A stretch of 64,000 bases of DNA from Sabethes cyaneus (lineage: Eukaryota; Arthropoda; Insecta; Diptera; Culicidae): contig NC_071354.1 of NCBI RefSeq assembly GCF_943734655.1, forward strand, positions 56,709,544 to 56,773,543, given 5' to 3'. The position numbers and the translations under genes are program-made. A model generated the notes under the pieces. The model ran no database searches. It saw only the letters and a list, made by a program, of their open reading frames with translations, and had not been told where the DNA came from. This document shows, in pieces, positions 11,184 through 23,300 of the stretch. Every line of letters starts with the position of its first letter. Position 1 is the stretch's first letter.

Positions 11184-12200
11184 ATGAAATGCTGTATCCC
11201 GCAAGCTATACCTAAGATGGCAGACCCATCAGCGGGATGTAGGTATCGCGACCCCGGTGGCGTAGTGTACCGAATGTACTCAATTACCACGAACAATGAA
11301 CAAAGAAATTCAGGACGGAACAATCGGTATAGGACACGGCAAGGGACAAGGAAACAATTAAGGGATAACGATTGGAAACTTGGTACCTGGAATGTCCGAA
11401 CTCTCCATGAACCGGCACGGGCCGGCTTGCTTGCTCGATACCTGTATCAACTCGGAGTGGAGATCGCTGCTATTCAGGAAGTTCGGTGGCCAAATTCCGG
11501 AGAAAGGGAGTTCCGTGCAGTAGACCCTATTGCAGGCACTTCTTTCAAGTACCACATCTACTACAGTGGCAGCAAAAAAGCAGAACATGGAGTCGGTTTC
11601 GTAGTGTTGGGAAAACAAAAGCAACGAGTTATCCGGTGGAGGCCCGTAGATGACCGTATATGCGTGTTGAGGATTAAGGGCAAATTCTTCAACTATAGCC
11701 TGATCAACTTATACACACCGACAAATGATAAATCCGATGATGCTAAAGACGAGTTTTACGACAGGCTTGAGAGGACCTATGGAGAGTGCTCAAAATACGA
11801 CGTGAAAATCATCATCGGAGATGCAAACGCGCAGATCGGGAGGAAGGACTTCTTCCGTCCAGTTATTGGAAGACATAGCCCGCATTTGTCGACCAATGAT
11901 AACGGTCTGAGGCTCATAAATTTTGCCGCGGCCAGAAGGATGGCCATCTGTAGCACCTACTTTCCACGTTTGAATATTCGGAAACACACCTGGAGGCATC
12001 CAAATGGAGACTCTAGCTCTCAGATCGATCATGTCTTGATTGACGGTCGACACTTTTCGGATGTTATCGATGTACGGTCTTTTCGTGGACCAAATATCGA
12101 CTCTGACCACTACCTCGTAGTGAGTAAGATTCGCGCAAGGCTGTCGAACACGGCGAAGCTCGCACTGAGAGGATGCTGCGTTTCAACATCCAGCGGTTAA
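11184..12200 (+). pseudogene. RTE copy A: AP-like endonuclease domain, frame broken
   Basis: This 338-codon open frame starts at the ATG at 11184. It shows the exonuclease-endonuclease-phosphatase fold motifs: GTWNVRTL near residue 68, IQEVRW near residue 96, the IIIGDAN block near residue 210, and SDHYLV near residue 308 with the catalytic D-H pair. The family nicks target DNA to prime reverse transcription; craniofacial development protein 2-like entries derive from the same family. Compared with copy B, one A is missing near 12156 (AACACGGCGAAGC against AACACGGCGAAAGC), so the frame runs off its natural path and ends early at 12200. The domain itself is long and well kept. Confidence 0.85.
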
Positions 12201-14240
12201 CGGCAGACGGCGTAGCAGTGGAGTACGCCAGGAAGCTTGACCAGTGAATCGCAGAACAGCAGGTAGAAGAAGAAGATATAAATGGGCTGTGGAGGAACAT
12301 CTATGGTGCCATCCAAACAGCAGCGAGAGAGGTGGTAGACACGACGCGTGGAAGACAGCGTAACAGCTGGTTTGATGCCGAATGCTAGAGAGTGACAGAT
12401 GAAAAGAACCAGGCCAGGAGTTGCATGCTCACTGCGGCAACGCGTCAAAGCAGAGAGAGATACAGAGAGACTAGAGCTGCGGAAAAAAGAATCCATCGTC
12501 TAAAGAAACGCGAGTACGAGGAGAACGTGCTTGCCGGCGCAAAGGAGCGATATGCCAGCAACGACACACGGAGTTTCTATAAAACGGTGAAATGCAGCAA
12601 TTTTGCCATGCCTGTGATGTGCAATGATAGTGCTGGCGACCTGCTTACCGACAAAACGGCGGTAGCAGCCAGGTGGAAGGAGCACTTTCAGACACTGTTG
12701 AATGAAGAGGAAAATGCGGAGATCAGCAGGGACAGGATAGAAATTGTAAGCGATGGTCAAGCTGTGGAGCCACCAACACAGGAGGAGGTTAAGAAGGCAA
12801 TCAGTGAGCTGAAAAACGGTAAGGCTGCTGGGAAGGACGGTATCCCGGCTGAACTTCTAAAAGCGGGGAGCGAGCGGCTGTACGAAGCAATCCACCGGAT
12901 CATTGTCAGGATCTGGGAGGAAGAACAAATGCCGGAGGAGTGGTTGGATGGCCTCATTTGCCCAATTTTCAAAAAGGGACATCGAATGGAGTGTAAAAAC
13001 TATCGAGGAATTACATTGCTCAATTCTGCCTACAAGGTGCTTTCCCGTATCCTGTTCTGCAGACTGAGACCGTTAGCGGAGTCCTTCGTCGGCGAGTACC
13101 AAGCTGGTTTTCGTGAGGGTTCGCTCCACGACGGATCAGATGTTTACCCTGCGTCAGTTGCTAGACAAGTTCCGGGAGTACAACTTGCAGACACACCATC
13201 TGTTTGTGGACTTTAAAGCGGCGTACGATTCAGTTAAATGAAATGAGCTGTGGCAGATAATACTAGAACATGGTTTTCCGACGAGACTAGTTACGCTGAT
13301 TCGTGCGACGCTGGACGGATCCAAATCATGCGTTAGAATAGCGGGTGAGACCTCAGCTGCTTTCGTGACGTTGGATGGACTGAAGCAAGGGGATGCACTC
13401 TCTAACCTGCTATTCAACATTGCCTTGGAAGGTGCATTACGAATGGCAAACGTGGAAAGGAATAGAACTATCATCACGAAATCTCACATGCTTTTTGGTT
13501 TTGCGGATGACGTCGATATCATCGGAATCAACCGTAGAGCAGTGGGAAGCTGCCAGATTGGGACTTACCATTAATACCGCCAAAACGAAGTACATGGTTG
13601 CAGGTAGGGAACGTGGGAGTCCAAGTGGTGTTGGTGCCGAGGTGGAGTTAGATGGGGAACGATATGAAGTAGTGGAGGAATTTATATACTTTGGTACACT
13701 CGTGACATGTGACAACAATGAAAGCTGCGAAGTGAAACGACGAGTTGCAGCCGCGAATCGGGCTTTTTACGGATTACATAGCCAGCTGAAGTCCCGTAGT
13801 TTGCAAATTCGCACAAAACTGGCGCTCTACAGAACACTAATCCTCCCGGTGGCCCTTTACGGACACGAAACATGGACACTAAAGGAAGCTGATCGGTGAG
13901 TGCTTGGGGTTTTTGAGCGTAAAATTCTGCAATCTATACTTGGTGGCAAAATAGAAAATGGATTGTGGCGCAGACGCATGAATCACGAGCTGTACCAAAT
14001 ATGCTGATATAGTGAAGGTAGTGCAATGTGGCAGGCTGCGGTGGGCTGGACACGTGACCAGAATGCCCGATGAAAGAGTAGCCAAAACTATTTTCAGCAG
14101 AGCCAGGAAGAGGCCGTAGACTACGCGGCAGACCTCGCACCCGGAGGGTGTGTGCTGTCGAAGACGATGCACGTTCAGCTGGTGGTGGCATTGGAGAACA
14201 GCAGCCCATGACCAACGGTACTGGAGGACCATAATTCGTT
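12201..14240 (+). pseudogene. RTE copy A: reverse transcriptase and C-terminal domain, broken
   Basis: After the endonuclease frameshift, the reading has a stop at 12245-12247 (TGA, where copy B has CGA) and at 12386-12388 (TAG, where B has CAG). It is then open through the RT fingers: KAAGKDGIPAELL near 12820 and PIFKKGH near 12960. An extra T near 13118 shifts the frame just before SDQMFTLRQ. A TGA lies at 13239-13241. The catalytic GFADDVDII is intact at about 13498-13524. About 27 bp are missing near 13541, and the C-terminus (RLRWAGHV.RMPDERVAKT near 14036) is frameshifted again. The damage is multiple and independent, so the copy is not active. Confidence 0.85.
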
Positions 14241-14283
14241 CGGCGCAGGATCGGTAACGGACCGTTGCCACTAAAGTAAAGTA

Positions 14284-14870
14284 AGTATTCAGATTAATTT
14301 TAAATAAATTACTGGGTACTTATATACTGAGTGCAGTTTCATATGGAAATTCAGCATCTTTTGCTTTCGTGCCTCGTTCGTTGCAGAAACAACCATTATT
14401 CTAGCGGCAGTTGTTTTTGAAGGCCAATTTTCTTGATTGCAGTTAGTACGGGGCTTACATTAAAGCCTACTAAAGGAGATATTTCATCCATTCGAAGTAC
14501 GTGCATGTTTTTGACAAATATTTGGAATTTTATTAGCAGAATTTGGTTAGCCTGCGAATGTAAATAACTCCATGGAACTACCCTTGAGACGAAGTCCTAT
14601 GTTAAAATTATAAAATAATTCTGTTCAGTTTGTCAATTGGCTAGTTGAAAGAAATAAAAGACTTGAATATTTAAATTGATTTTTTATATCGTACACATGC
14701 TCTAGAAATGATGTATAGAACAAAGACTTGGAATTGGTTCTATTTATAAAAATTAAACCTCTAGCATTCGTACACTCTCACGGATATCCATTCTGCTGTG
14801 CTGCTATTTTTATTTCGAAAGCTTGAATTTATACCGCAAGGCATTAAAAACGGGCAAGGCTCCTTCGTAG
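14284..14870. other. AT-rich DNA without recognisable gene
   Basis: Nothing could be supported here beyond the target-site flank of RTE copy A. Confidence 0.4.
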
Positions 14871-16260
14871 CACGGCACCGCTTCAATCCTAGGTAGATTG
14901 AAAGATTTTATTGACCAAGATTCCTGGCATCCGGATCGGAAAACCTCGATCAACGACTCGAGGTCGAGTGAATTAGAATGAGAAAATCCGCTTTTAATAG
15001 TCCATTCTGGCTGCTGTTTTCGAAAGCACGACGACGGCTGGTCGGTCGGTCGTGTCTCGCCAACTGACCAGGAGCCTCGGATTTTTATACTTCACCATTC
15101 CGGTGAGTAATCAGTTTTAATTTTACGATTATGGCCGGAGCGATTATCAAACTGACACCGGCTGCCCGTATTGCTCGTTGAGCTGAGTGTGGTTCTTAAA
15201 AAATAGCAATTAGACCTAATGATTACGCTGAGTGACTGTTGCCAAAGCCGTTCAACATTCAAATATACCGTCCAAAGCGCAACCAAATTACTCTACTCAA
15301 GTAACATACACAAAATTGAGGAGATAATCCCTTTTTGATACGATGGAAAAACAGATTGTACCATTTTGTTAGAAACGTATTTACATAATGCTTCTATTCA
15401 TCCAGAACAGAGTAAACTTCTTGGCTCAGCTGTTCGAGGAAGAATATGAAAAAAATAAACTCTATTCAACGACGATGGGAGGCAGCTTTTTCAATCTGTT
15501 CCACTTCCGTCACATCCAGCTAGCACAGGAAAAGCTCTTCGCAGCTGAACACACTGCCACACAGTTTAGGGTAGGTACGTCGGTGTAATATCCAACAATC
15601 GGCTCATTGGAATGAAAGTTTCTTCAAACGTTGCGGTTGAGGTTTGCCTGCTAATGCAGAGGCCTTGAATTTTGTACTGGAAGTTGACTAGACTTTTCAT
15701 CAAAAATGATCCATAAAAACCACTCTACCCTAGCGGCGCCAGGCATAATAGCTGCTGGAATTTCATTTTGCGAAAGAGCCTGCTCTGCACGGACTGTATT
15801 GTACAAAAGCGGATATCCTCATGTGTATAGCTTTTAACTATCGGGGCAAAAAAAAGCCTGACAGAAGAAAATATAATCTAGCGCAAAATATAAAACCATA
15901 CCGGGCTGGGAGACGAAACGTCGTCGTTCGTCCGGTCAGTCCTGGGGATCAAAGCCATATCCGTCCGCACACACACAAACACACACACACACCGCACCGT
16001 TGTCGTTCACCGCAGAAGAATGGCCTCCCAGCTGGTGGGCTTTGAAATTTGGTCACTAAGCATAAACTGTGCACACTCATATCAAAGTACCCACGTGCTC
16101 GTGTGAGTGTGTGCATGTGCATGTGCACATGTGCCTACCGATGTCTGTGCATGGAGTGCTACGACTGGTGGACGGGGGGGTGTTGTACCTATATCTATTT
16201 ATAGACCTGAAGCGATGTTTGACGGTAGGGAGCATTGAATTCACATTAGAAGAGTAAATG
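14871..16260. other. GC-richer unique block 2a
   Basis: A non-repetitive stretch with higher G+C and a CA microsatellite. No frame longer than about 75 codons exists and none resembles a known protein. A consensus-like donor ATTCCG|GTGAGTAAT lies on the plus strand near 15099, but without a partner acceptor it is not evidence of an exon. Candidate regulatory DNA of the mbl intron. Confidence 0.35.
15967..15992. repeat. (CA)n microsatellite
   Basis: Interrupted CA repeat. Confidence 0.85.
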
Positions 16261-18260
16261 TCACATGCCGGGCTGTTGAAAGGATGAATCTAGATTGGCA
16301 GAAAATTGCCACACGGTTTGAAGATTTCAATTCTTTTAGTCGAAATTGATAAATCGATGCATTCTAGTGGCCAAATGACAAATCGTCCTTTTGAATTGAT
16401 CTTTGGAACCTTTATTTTAAGGCCAACTAATAAAACTTATTAAACTTTCCAACAATTTAAATCACTGCTAAATAGCTGCTAAAATTATCTCAGGGGAGCA
16501 GTTTACCAAGCAATGCTTCCCCCTAATGAATACCTTAATCGTCACGGTATTACCGAAGGTCATTTCTAATATCTGAACCTCTGTCATACCTTTTAGCAGA
16601 GATAATCTTACCAATTATCTACACGCACACATCAATCAACCGCTTGTGATAGGTTTCAACCCACCCACCGCAGCGCATTAGGAGCCGAAAATTAGTAGGT
16701 CACAGCATGTCCACGTCCGGTCCGAGGACGCAAAGCACAGCGCACCAACCAACCAACCAATTGTTGCGCCTCAAACTCCCCGACAGCTGATCTCTATCAT
16801 CATCGGTCGGGATGATAAATGAGCTGGTTTCCTAGTTTTTGCACCCCCTACACGCTCTCCGCTATGAATCATGATTGTGCCGAAGGCACGAAACAATTTA
16901 GGGTCATAACTCGATCTACAGACGAGGACGACGACGACGACGACGACAACATCGCCCGAGCTGGACTCCCACACCGTAAGCGACCGTGCTAAAGAGCAGG
17001 CGGGTGGACAGCAGGAGTAAGCTGAAACGCTTCAAGATATACCGGTTTCTTTCAGCTTCGTGGTCGCCGGACTTGCTCCTAATATGGACATCGTTTGCTT
17101 CAGAATTATTCTTATGTATTGGATTTATTCTAATACCACCGCCAAATGGGTGCGTTATTTACGGATTGAAGCCATGAAAGCGATTTACGGGTGGTGGCGG
17201 CATTTGGAAAAGCAATATGTTTTATTGAGTTCGCAGAATTCTAATTTTAAATTAAATACGATCCGCTTATGCCACGCAGGCTGCTTGTTGGATCCGATGG
17301 AGGGTGGTTCAAATTTTCGAAAGCAGAATTCCCCATTCAATGGATTCCCGTAAAGAAACATAACTAAAGCAAACAACCTAATAATTCCAGCGAAGTGGAA
17401 CCCTCTTAAAACGTATTCTAGAGCAGATTATTATAACCCACATATGTCTCGGAAACTACTCACTCGTCCTGATACGGTTGCAACCCGAACGTTTGCCGTC
17501 AACATTTGCTCATCCACGCGTGTCACGTATAGTACTTTGTAAGTAACTTTATTCGTACCAGTTTGCAAATAGCCAAAACCAGTTCGGTGAGTATTCGCAG
17601 ACGGCGCTCGGCGCTCGGCACGGCACGGCACGATATCAGTTTCCAGAGGTTGTTACTGAACTAAATTAATTTAGACAATATTGTGTTGGTGGACAGATTG
17701 CACCAAAGCGTCGTCGTCGCCTCCTCGAGCGGGAGAAACGTCAAACAAAACCGTATTCGATTCGAACGATGACACTGCGCGATCGTCGTCATCGTAGTCA
17801 TCGGCCGGCGGCCCACTCTCATGGCGCAGCGCATCAGCATCAGCCAACAGCAGGGGGAAGGATAAAAACCAACCCGGGGGCAACCGTGGGTGAATAACAC
17901 TTTCAACGGGCTGCCCCCACCGGGCACGATGACACGATGACTAATGGAAAAGTATGACGGCAGGGTAATTATTGGCAGAGAACTCGGACGCGTCGCGCCG
18001 AAGGAATGATGTAACTTCTCCGGGTCGCGTGTTCTAGCCGCGAGACCACTACGGCACGACTCGACTCGACTACGCGGTCGGAACAATGACGAAGCTCGAA
18101 ATTGTGGTGTTCTCTTCGGTGCGCGATGTGCGCGATGATGGCGGTGGCACGCGTGTTAGATCCGGTCGAGTAGGATGAAAAGGCTAAGAACCGATGACGA
18201 TGTAATTATGTTGTTCGACTTGTCGAAAGCAATCCCAAACGGGTAATTGGATTAGCCGAT
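16261..18260. other. GC-richer unique block 2b
   Basis: The segments 16540-17000 and 17420-18200 are GC-rich single-copy sequence. Open frames are present on the minus strand (17661-18086) but read as low-complexity protein without a known domain. The two segments are separated by ordinary DNA. No gene is assigned; intronic regulatory DNA is the simplest guess. Confidence 0.35.
16921..16948. repeat. (GAC)n microsatellite
   Basis: About eight GAC/ACG units, GACGAGGACGACGACGACG and onward. Confidence 0.9.
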
Positions 18261-18639
18261 TACGGAACGGGGCTAAAGTTGATTATGATATTTTAGGAAA
18301 GAGTTGAACAAACAGGGAACTCCGCTGTCCGAGAGAAAGTTTTCCTGTTTACTTTGATAATCGAAATGATTGTTGGAAATGTTTTTCTTTCCTTCGATGT
18401 TTCTTTATCAAGTAGGAGCATGCCTAGGATTTGTTTTTTTGCTTTCCTTCCGAAGTAGATAAAGATTTTAATTTCGTTCCAGCAAATACTTATAAAAGCG
18501 GTTGAGTTTCGTGAACTAAACACACAGCCTTAGCGTGACATTGTAGTGTGGTGTCCTTGGCGAAGTCCGAAATTAGCACTTCCTCGTTTCCAAAATCAGT
18601 GTTCCTTCTAAGTTATTTGTTTTTGATAAGATTTCATAT

Positions 18640-18935
18640 TCCTCACCAGATTTTGTACTAGGACTAAATTCTGGACATTTTTGATCAGATTTTGGATCAG
18701 ATTGGACCTGGACCACATTTTGATCCACATTTTCATCAGATTTCAGAGCAGATTTTACATCAAATTTTGGAATAGATTCTAAATCTGAACCAGGTTATAA
18801 ACCAGATTTTGGAGCGCATTCAGATGATCAGATTTTTCAGGTCAGATCTTGGACCAGGAGCAGATTTTGGGCCACAGTTTTTAGATCAGTTTTTAAACCA
18901 ACCAGATTTTGGATCAGGTTTTGAACCAGATTACA
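18640..18935. repeat. ACCAGATTTTGG minisatellite segment
   Basis: Same degenerate 12-bp units as 8140-9153. The array is cut at 18940 by a GGGGTAAG-type insertion and resumes at 19937. Confidence 0.8.
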
Positions 18936-18942
18936 CCAGTAG

Positions 18943-19930
18943 GGTAACAAGGGGTAAGAAGGCCCGGCTAGGTAAGAGGGACCACATCGATTTCACCAAG
19001 AAAGCCTTAAATTTTCTACAAATACCCCAGTATGTTTTGTTTATTAGACTATCTAAACACTTTCGAGACAACCTGAGGCACTCGGCCGCATCCAACGTCA
19101 AAACTAGAATCAAAACAAACTTTTCGTTCGCAGTGTCTTCATGCGATATAATTTCAGCAGCAACAAATTTAAGGTTATTCAGCAAAAAAAGCTATGTATT
19201 TTGTCGTTTCTCTTACCACTGACTTTAATTGGGCAATTCTTGTTCTGTGTGTGGCGGAAAAGGTATATAGAATAGTACGGATTGAGAGATAAAAGCAAAA
19301 TAATGTAAACTGTTAACTAGGGGTAAGACGGGCCATTTTTCAAGGGGTAAAATGGCCATACGTCATAGTGCTCATAATTGCCTAAAGTTCTTCTGTTTAG
19401 TGTCTTAATAGATTTTAAAAATATTGAATGAGAAAACCAACTTTTTTCCTGTTGTATTTGACTAACTTTTTTATTATTCTGACAGATACGCATTTCGTTT
19501 ACGACTTGCAGGATTCATCAGTGTCTTTTTCGAAATAGAGTATACCTGTAATAAAAATTAATCCTGAATCTGAGATCATCCTGTCTAACACAGAGCCTCC
19601 CACGTCAAAAGAAGCCAACAAGTGCCATTCGAATAACAAAATCAATGTAAATTTGGATCTAACGGAATCAAAATTCGATGACCCCAAGTCAGTTAACGGC
19701 TCATTTAATGTGCTGCCTTCTTTGCCTTCACCTAAAGTGAAGCGTATTCAAAGAGTAAAAGTCCTGCTGACAAATCAACAAAATAACGCCAAGAAAAGAG
19801 TAAATAAAATCCAGTGGAGTAAAATAACGTCTACTCTTATTTTCAAAATTGAACTAGTAGTAAAATTCCTTCTTTTAGCAGGTCTCTAAATTAAACTATA
19901 CCTTCTTTTAGCATGTACCTAAAACCCCTT
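18943..19930 (+). mobile_element. Decayed DNA transposon remnant (GGGGTAAGA type, possibly pogo-like)
   Basis: The insertion splits the minisatellite. It contains AACAAGGGGTAAGAAGGCCC near its left side and a second AGGGGTAAGACGGGCC word at 19319-19334, a style of terminus I associate with mosquito DNA transposons. A 78-codon plus-strand open frame at 19653-19889 ends in basic sequence with a LLTNQQNNAKK segment, faintly like the C-terminal LTS.P.K tail of pogo/jerky transposases. No DDE motif remains. The class is a guess. Confidence 0.4.
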
Positions 19931-19936
19931 AAGAAA

Positions 19937-20070
19937 TTTGGACCTTTCCCCGATTTTGGACCACATTTTTTATCAAATTTTGAACCTAAACCGTCATTTT
20001 GGACCTGGATTATATTCCGTACCACGTTTTTTACCAAAATTTTGTTTCATATTTTTTAACAAACTAGTTG
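19937..20070. repeat. ACCAGATTTTGG minisatellite segment
   Basis: Continuation of the array after the 18943-19930 insertion. Confidence 0.65.
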
Positions 20071-20451
20071 AACCCGAATCTTACGATCCGGAAAAATATA
20101 AGTGTCTGTTCAGAATTCAGAAAACTGCGGATACATTCCATTGGCCAATGTTCGCGAAAATGTTTAATCTTTGTATTAGTTCTTTGAGTTCTACCATTAT
20201 ATAATATAGCTCTAAGATGTTGTATATAAAAGAGTCATAGCTGGAAACTGAAACAAATAGCTTTTATGGTCGTATCGGAGTTTATTTAACTGAATAAAAA
20301 CGTCTGGCTGTTTGCAACATTTATGTAGTCTGATTAGAGTAAAATGTTGCCAAGAAAATTCTTGATCGTTTGCCATCATTAACTCATTATTTAAAATCTT
20401 GCGACTTGGTCCGGTCCGATTTAACACCGACCATATGATATCGCGACAAGC

Positions 20452-20935
20452 AATCGAATTGAGCAGGCGAGTCGAGCAGTCAAATCAAGCAATCGAGTTA
20501 AGCAGTTGGGTTGAGCAGTCAAATCGAACAGTCAAATCGAGCAATCGAGTCATGCAGTCTAGTCTAGCAGATGAATCATGATGTGCAGTCAAGCAGTCCA
20601 GTCGAGAAGTCGAATCGAACGGTCCAGTCGAGCAGTTCAATCGTGCAGTTAAGTCGAGCAGTCGGGTCGAAGAGTAAGTCAAGCAAATGTGTAGTCTAAT
20701 CGAGTAGTTAAATCGAGTAGCTAAGTCGAGGACTCCACTCGAGTAATGAAATCGAGCTGTTCAGTCAAGTAATCAAGTCGATCTGTCCAATCAAGCAGTC
20801 GAATCGAACAGTTCAGTTGAGCAGTTCAGTTAAGCAGTCCAGTCAAGCAATCCAATCGAACAGCCTAGTCGACCAGTCCAGTCAAGCAGTCTAGTCAACC
20901 AGTTGAGCAATCGAGCAGTCCAGCGGTCGACCAGT
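20452..20935. repeat. 10-bp-period array (GAGCAGTCNA type)
   Basis: About 480 bp of degenerate units such as GAGCAGTCAAATC, AAGCAATCGAG and CCAGTCGAGCAG, with a basic period near 10 bp. Purine and pyrimidine positions are fairly regular. It encodes only short repetitive frames. It occurs once in the window, inside the second hAT-like composite. Confidence 0.85.
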
Positions 20936-21064
20936 GAGGTGACTGAGAATACAACCCATTGCTACGAAAGCATGACGTCCTGTCAGGGACCAATTTTTAG
21001 TTACCGATAAGCCTCTCATTATGTCCTATCAGAGACCTGGTTTTCGGTACAGACATAAGCCTGT

Positions 21065-21460
21065 TATATAAATAGATTTGGGAACAGATTTCAAGTGCAT
21101 TCTGGACCAGATTTTGATATGCATTTTCCATTAGATTCGGACATATTTTGGACCAGATTCGAAACCTAAATCAGATCTTGAATCTTCATCAAATTCTGGG
21201 CCAGATTTTGGACCACATTTTTATTAAATTTGGACCAGGTTTTGTATAATATTTCGGACCACATATTTGATCAGATTTTAAACAAGCAATCCGATTTTGA
21301 AGCATATTTAGAACCAGATTCTGAAGCTGGACCATATTATGAACCTGGACTTTATCGTGGACCACATTTTTTATCAAATTTTATTCCAGACTTTGAAACA
21401 GATTAGATTGTGACCCATGTTTTGGACCACGTTTTTATTAGATTTTGTTGAGTTTCGATT
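21065..21460. repeat. ACCAGATTTTGG minisatellite segment
   Basis: Same units as 8140-9153. It ends in CTAGACCTGGATC directly before the internal left-end copy of the hAT-like element at 21474, as at 9537-9553 in the first copy. Confidence 0.8.
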
Positions 21461-21516
21461 CTAGACCTGGATCCAGAGCCGTAACGTGACAGTGTGGCGA
21501 CCCTGGCAAAAACCCG

Positions 21517-21894
21517 CCCAGCTAGCATTTTCATATGTATAAAAAAGGTAAAGCATTACAGCATTACGTACAGATATACATGGTAATAAATCGTATTTGA
21601 TGCGCAAAATAGGTATAACGTACTATTTTGGAGGCGATATACTTAATTACGAATAATTTTGAGCGTTACGACTATATAAGTATTTATATACGATAATATC
21701 CGATTAAGCGCGAGTCGCTCCGTACTACTATACGATTTTGTACTGAAAATCGTATGTATGTCAGTTATTACCATTATATACGTTAGAAAACCAAGTTGGT
21801 CCCACTTTATCCAGCTTTAGTTACGATTTCAAGTTTGTTAGGAGATATTTACGATAATTTTCGTACATTGATATACGAGTTGGTGCTAGCTGGG
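21517..21894 (+). mobile_element. MITE, CCCAGCTAGCA family, copy 1
   Basis: This 378-bp element has perfect 11-bp terminal inverted repeats, CCCAGCTAGCA and TGCTAGCTGGG, flanked by CG on both sides. The interior (CGTACTATTTTGGAGGCGAT, GAGTCGCTCCGTACTACT) is nearly identical to 35976-36346. Non-coding. Other copies lie at 40514-40862 (minus) and 52900-53094 (truncated). Confidence 0.85.
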
Positions 21895-22172
21895 CGTCTT
21901 GACGCCCCCTCGTTTTTTAATCTGTGCTCCTTCGATTTTTCTTTATTTTTTGGATTAGACTGTCAAACATGATTCGTGCAACTCCCTATATCCAGTATTT
22001 CGCTACAACAGAGAGTACGCTACCAAGGTTCAGGCCGTTCTTGGCGTCTCCTAAAGCTAGCGCCATTGATCGGGACCAATCTGGTCCACTGCGCTACGGC
22101 TCTGACAAAACGTGTTTGTTTATGTGTACGTTCCAATACACTGGCAATTCACTAGAGCTTCTCAGTAATAGC

Positions 22173-22775
22173 TACCCGATCAGGAGGCCATAACAAGATT
22201 ATATCTGTTTTATAACACATGTTGATATTTTTAACATATTATGTTACAAATCGAAAATAAACTAATTAGGATGCAAATTCAAGTTTGTAACAGATTCAGA
22301 TACAAGTAGCACATTGAGTTATGAATGAACTATATAGATTCCACCACTAAGAATGACACATTTCGCTTTAATAACAAAATATGTTACTTGCAAATTACTT
22401 TTATAACAAAATATGTTGCTTGCAAACTTTATTTTAATTACCATCATCATTTTAAAAGTATATTAAATACGTCACTTCACAGTTACTAATACTTGCTAAT
22501 ATATCTTTATTAGCTGTGTTATTTTTCGAATATCTTGAAGTGCTGACAATTAACCTTTAACACAATGTGTTACAATTAAGATAAAATCATTACATGGTTT
22601 GTTATGAATCAGGTATTAATTAGAGGCAGTTTAGTTATAATTTTTGATATGTTAACCACTTACGGAGGCTAATTTATATTAACGGTTGTTATAATATGAT
22701 CAAATATATCAAATTAATAACAACTGTTGTTAGTTACGTTGTTTTATAATTTTGTGAGGTCTTGCTGATCGGGTA
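22173..22775 (+). mobile_element. MITE with TACCCGATCAG ends
   Basis: The ends TACCCGATCAGG (left) and GCTGATCGGGTA (right) are inverted repeats. The interior is filled with TTATAACAAAATATGTTAC-like words, as in the smaller 9154-9537 element. No coding sequence. The two differ in length and end sequence but share interior style, so they may be subfamilies of one MITE. Confidence 0.65.
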
Positions 22776-22784
22776 CCCAGTTAA

Positions 22785-22935
22785 CTTCAAGTTATGATGC
22801 TAGCCTGACAAGCCAGTCGTCGAATCTTAGAGGTAGAGTCAGTAGGACCGTTGCACTAATCCCGTAGTTTTTCTGTACTCTAATAAGCAGCTGCGAAGTC
22901 TGTCGATAAAGAAGGGATATACAGTAATTCGCCAT
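22785..22935 (+). mobile_element. tRNA-derived SINE fragment, plus orientation
   Basis: The text GCTAGCCTGACAAGCCAGTCGTCGAATC, then GACCGTTGCACTAATC and CTGCGAAGTCTGTCGATAAAGAAGGG, is the direct-strand form of the SINE family at 363-556 and 42745-42945. The head is truncated. Confidence 0.6.
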
Positions 22936-23300
22936 CCTGCGCGACTGACTTGTCCTCCCGTTTTCGCGGAAAGCTGTCAGCCAAACTCCTGTCACTTTCA
23001 TTGTACCAGTTACACGCTAGAGGCAACTAGTGCCAACTAAGTACTCACAAAGCGCTAAATTACAAACCAAAATGGAAGGTCTCATCATAACTAAAAGCTT
23101 TTATCCATTTTGAGTCAAAATTTAGCTCATTTGGAGTGCCTTGACACCTCCAAATCCTACTAGTACAGTATTAGTTTCAGAGCAAGCTACCATTTTAGTC
23201 ACGAAAGTATGGCTTCCTGTCAGGGGATTAGTTAATTCAAAACGAAAAAGCCCTGTTTAGCTCTAGCAAAAATAGAGAGCATCACCGACCAATAGTGTAC
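22936..23300. other. Unassigned spacer
   Basis: No gene or clear repeat boundary. The text TATGGCTTCCTGTCAGGGGATTAG near 23209 resembles GACGTCCTGTCAGGGACC near 20970, suggesting a shared decayed repeat. Confidence 0.3.

Larger units (their letters stand above)
10947..14283 (+). mobile_element. RTE-clade non-LTR retrotransposon A, nearly full length
   Basis: The 5' end GGTATGAAATGG (10949) is shared with copy B at 60893 and with the short insertion at 52044. The 3' tail is a short TAAAG repeat. An imperfect target-site duplication, AGTATTCARAT, flanks it (10936-10946 and 14284-14294, 10 of 11). The element encodes endonuclease then reverse transcriptase on the plus strand, opposite to mbl. 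It is the longest of the three copies of this subfamily (others at 23649-25850 and 60893-63640). The frame is broken several times, so it is dead. Confidence 0.85.
18523..22104 (+). mobile_element. hAT-like composite element, copy 2
   Basis: The left end CACAGCCTTAGCGTGACATTG matches the left end of the 8039 copy, followed by the same GGCGAAG-CC and TTAGCACTtCCTCGTTTC text. The right end GCGCTACGGCTCTG is its inverted partner, ending at 22104. The flanks ACTAAACA (18515-18522) and ACAAAACG (22105-22112) agree at 6 of 8 positions, compatible with an aged 8-bp duplication. Inside are three ACCAGATTTTGG array segments, a pogo-like remnant, a 10-bp-period array, a second left-end copy at 21474 (CAGAGCCGTAACGTG) and a MITE at 21517-21894. 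No hAT transposase is visible. Confidence 0.6.
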
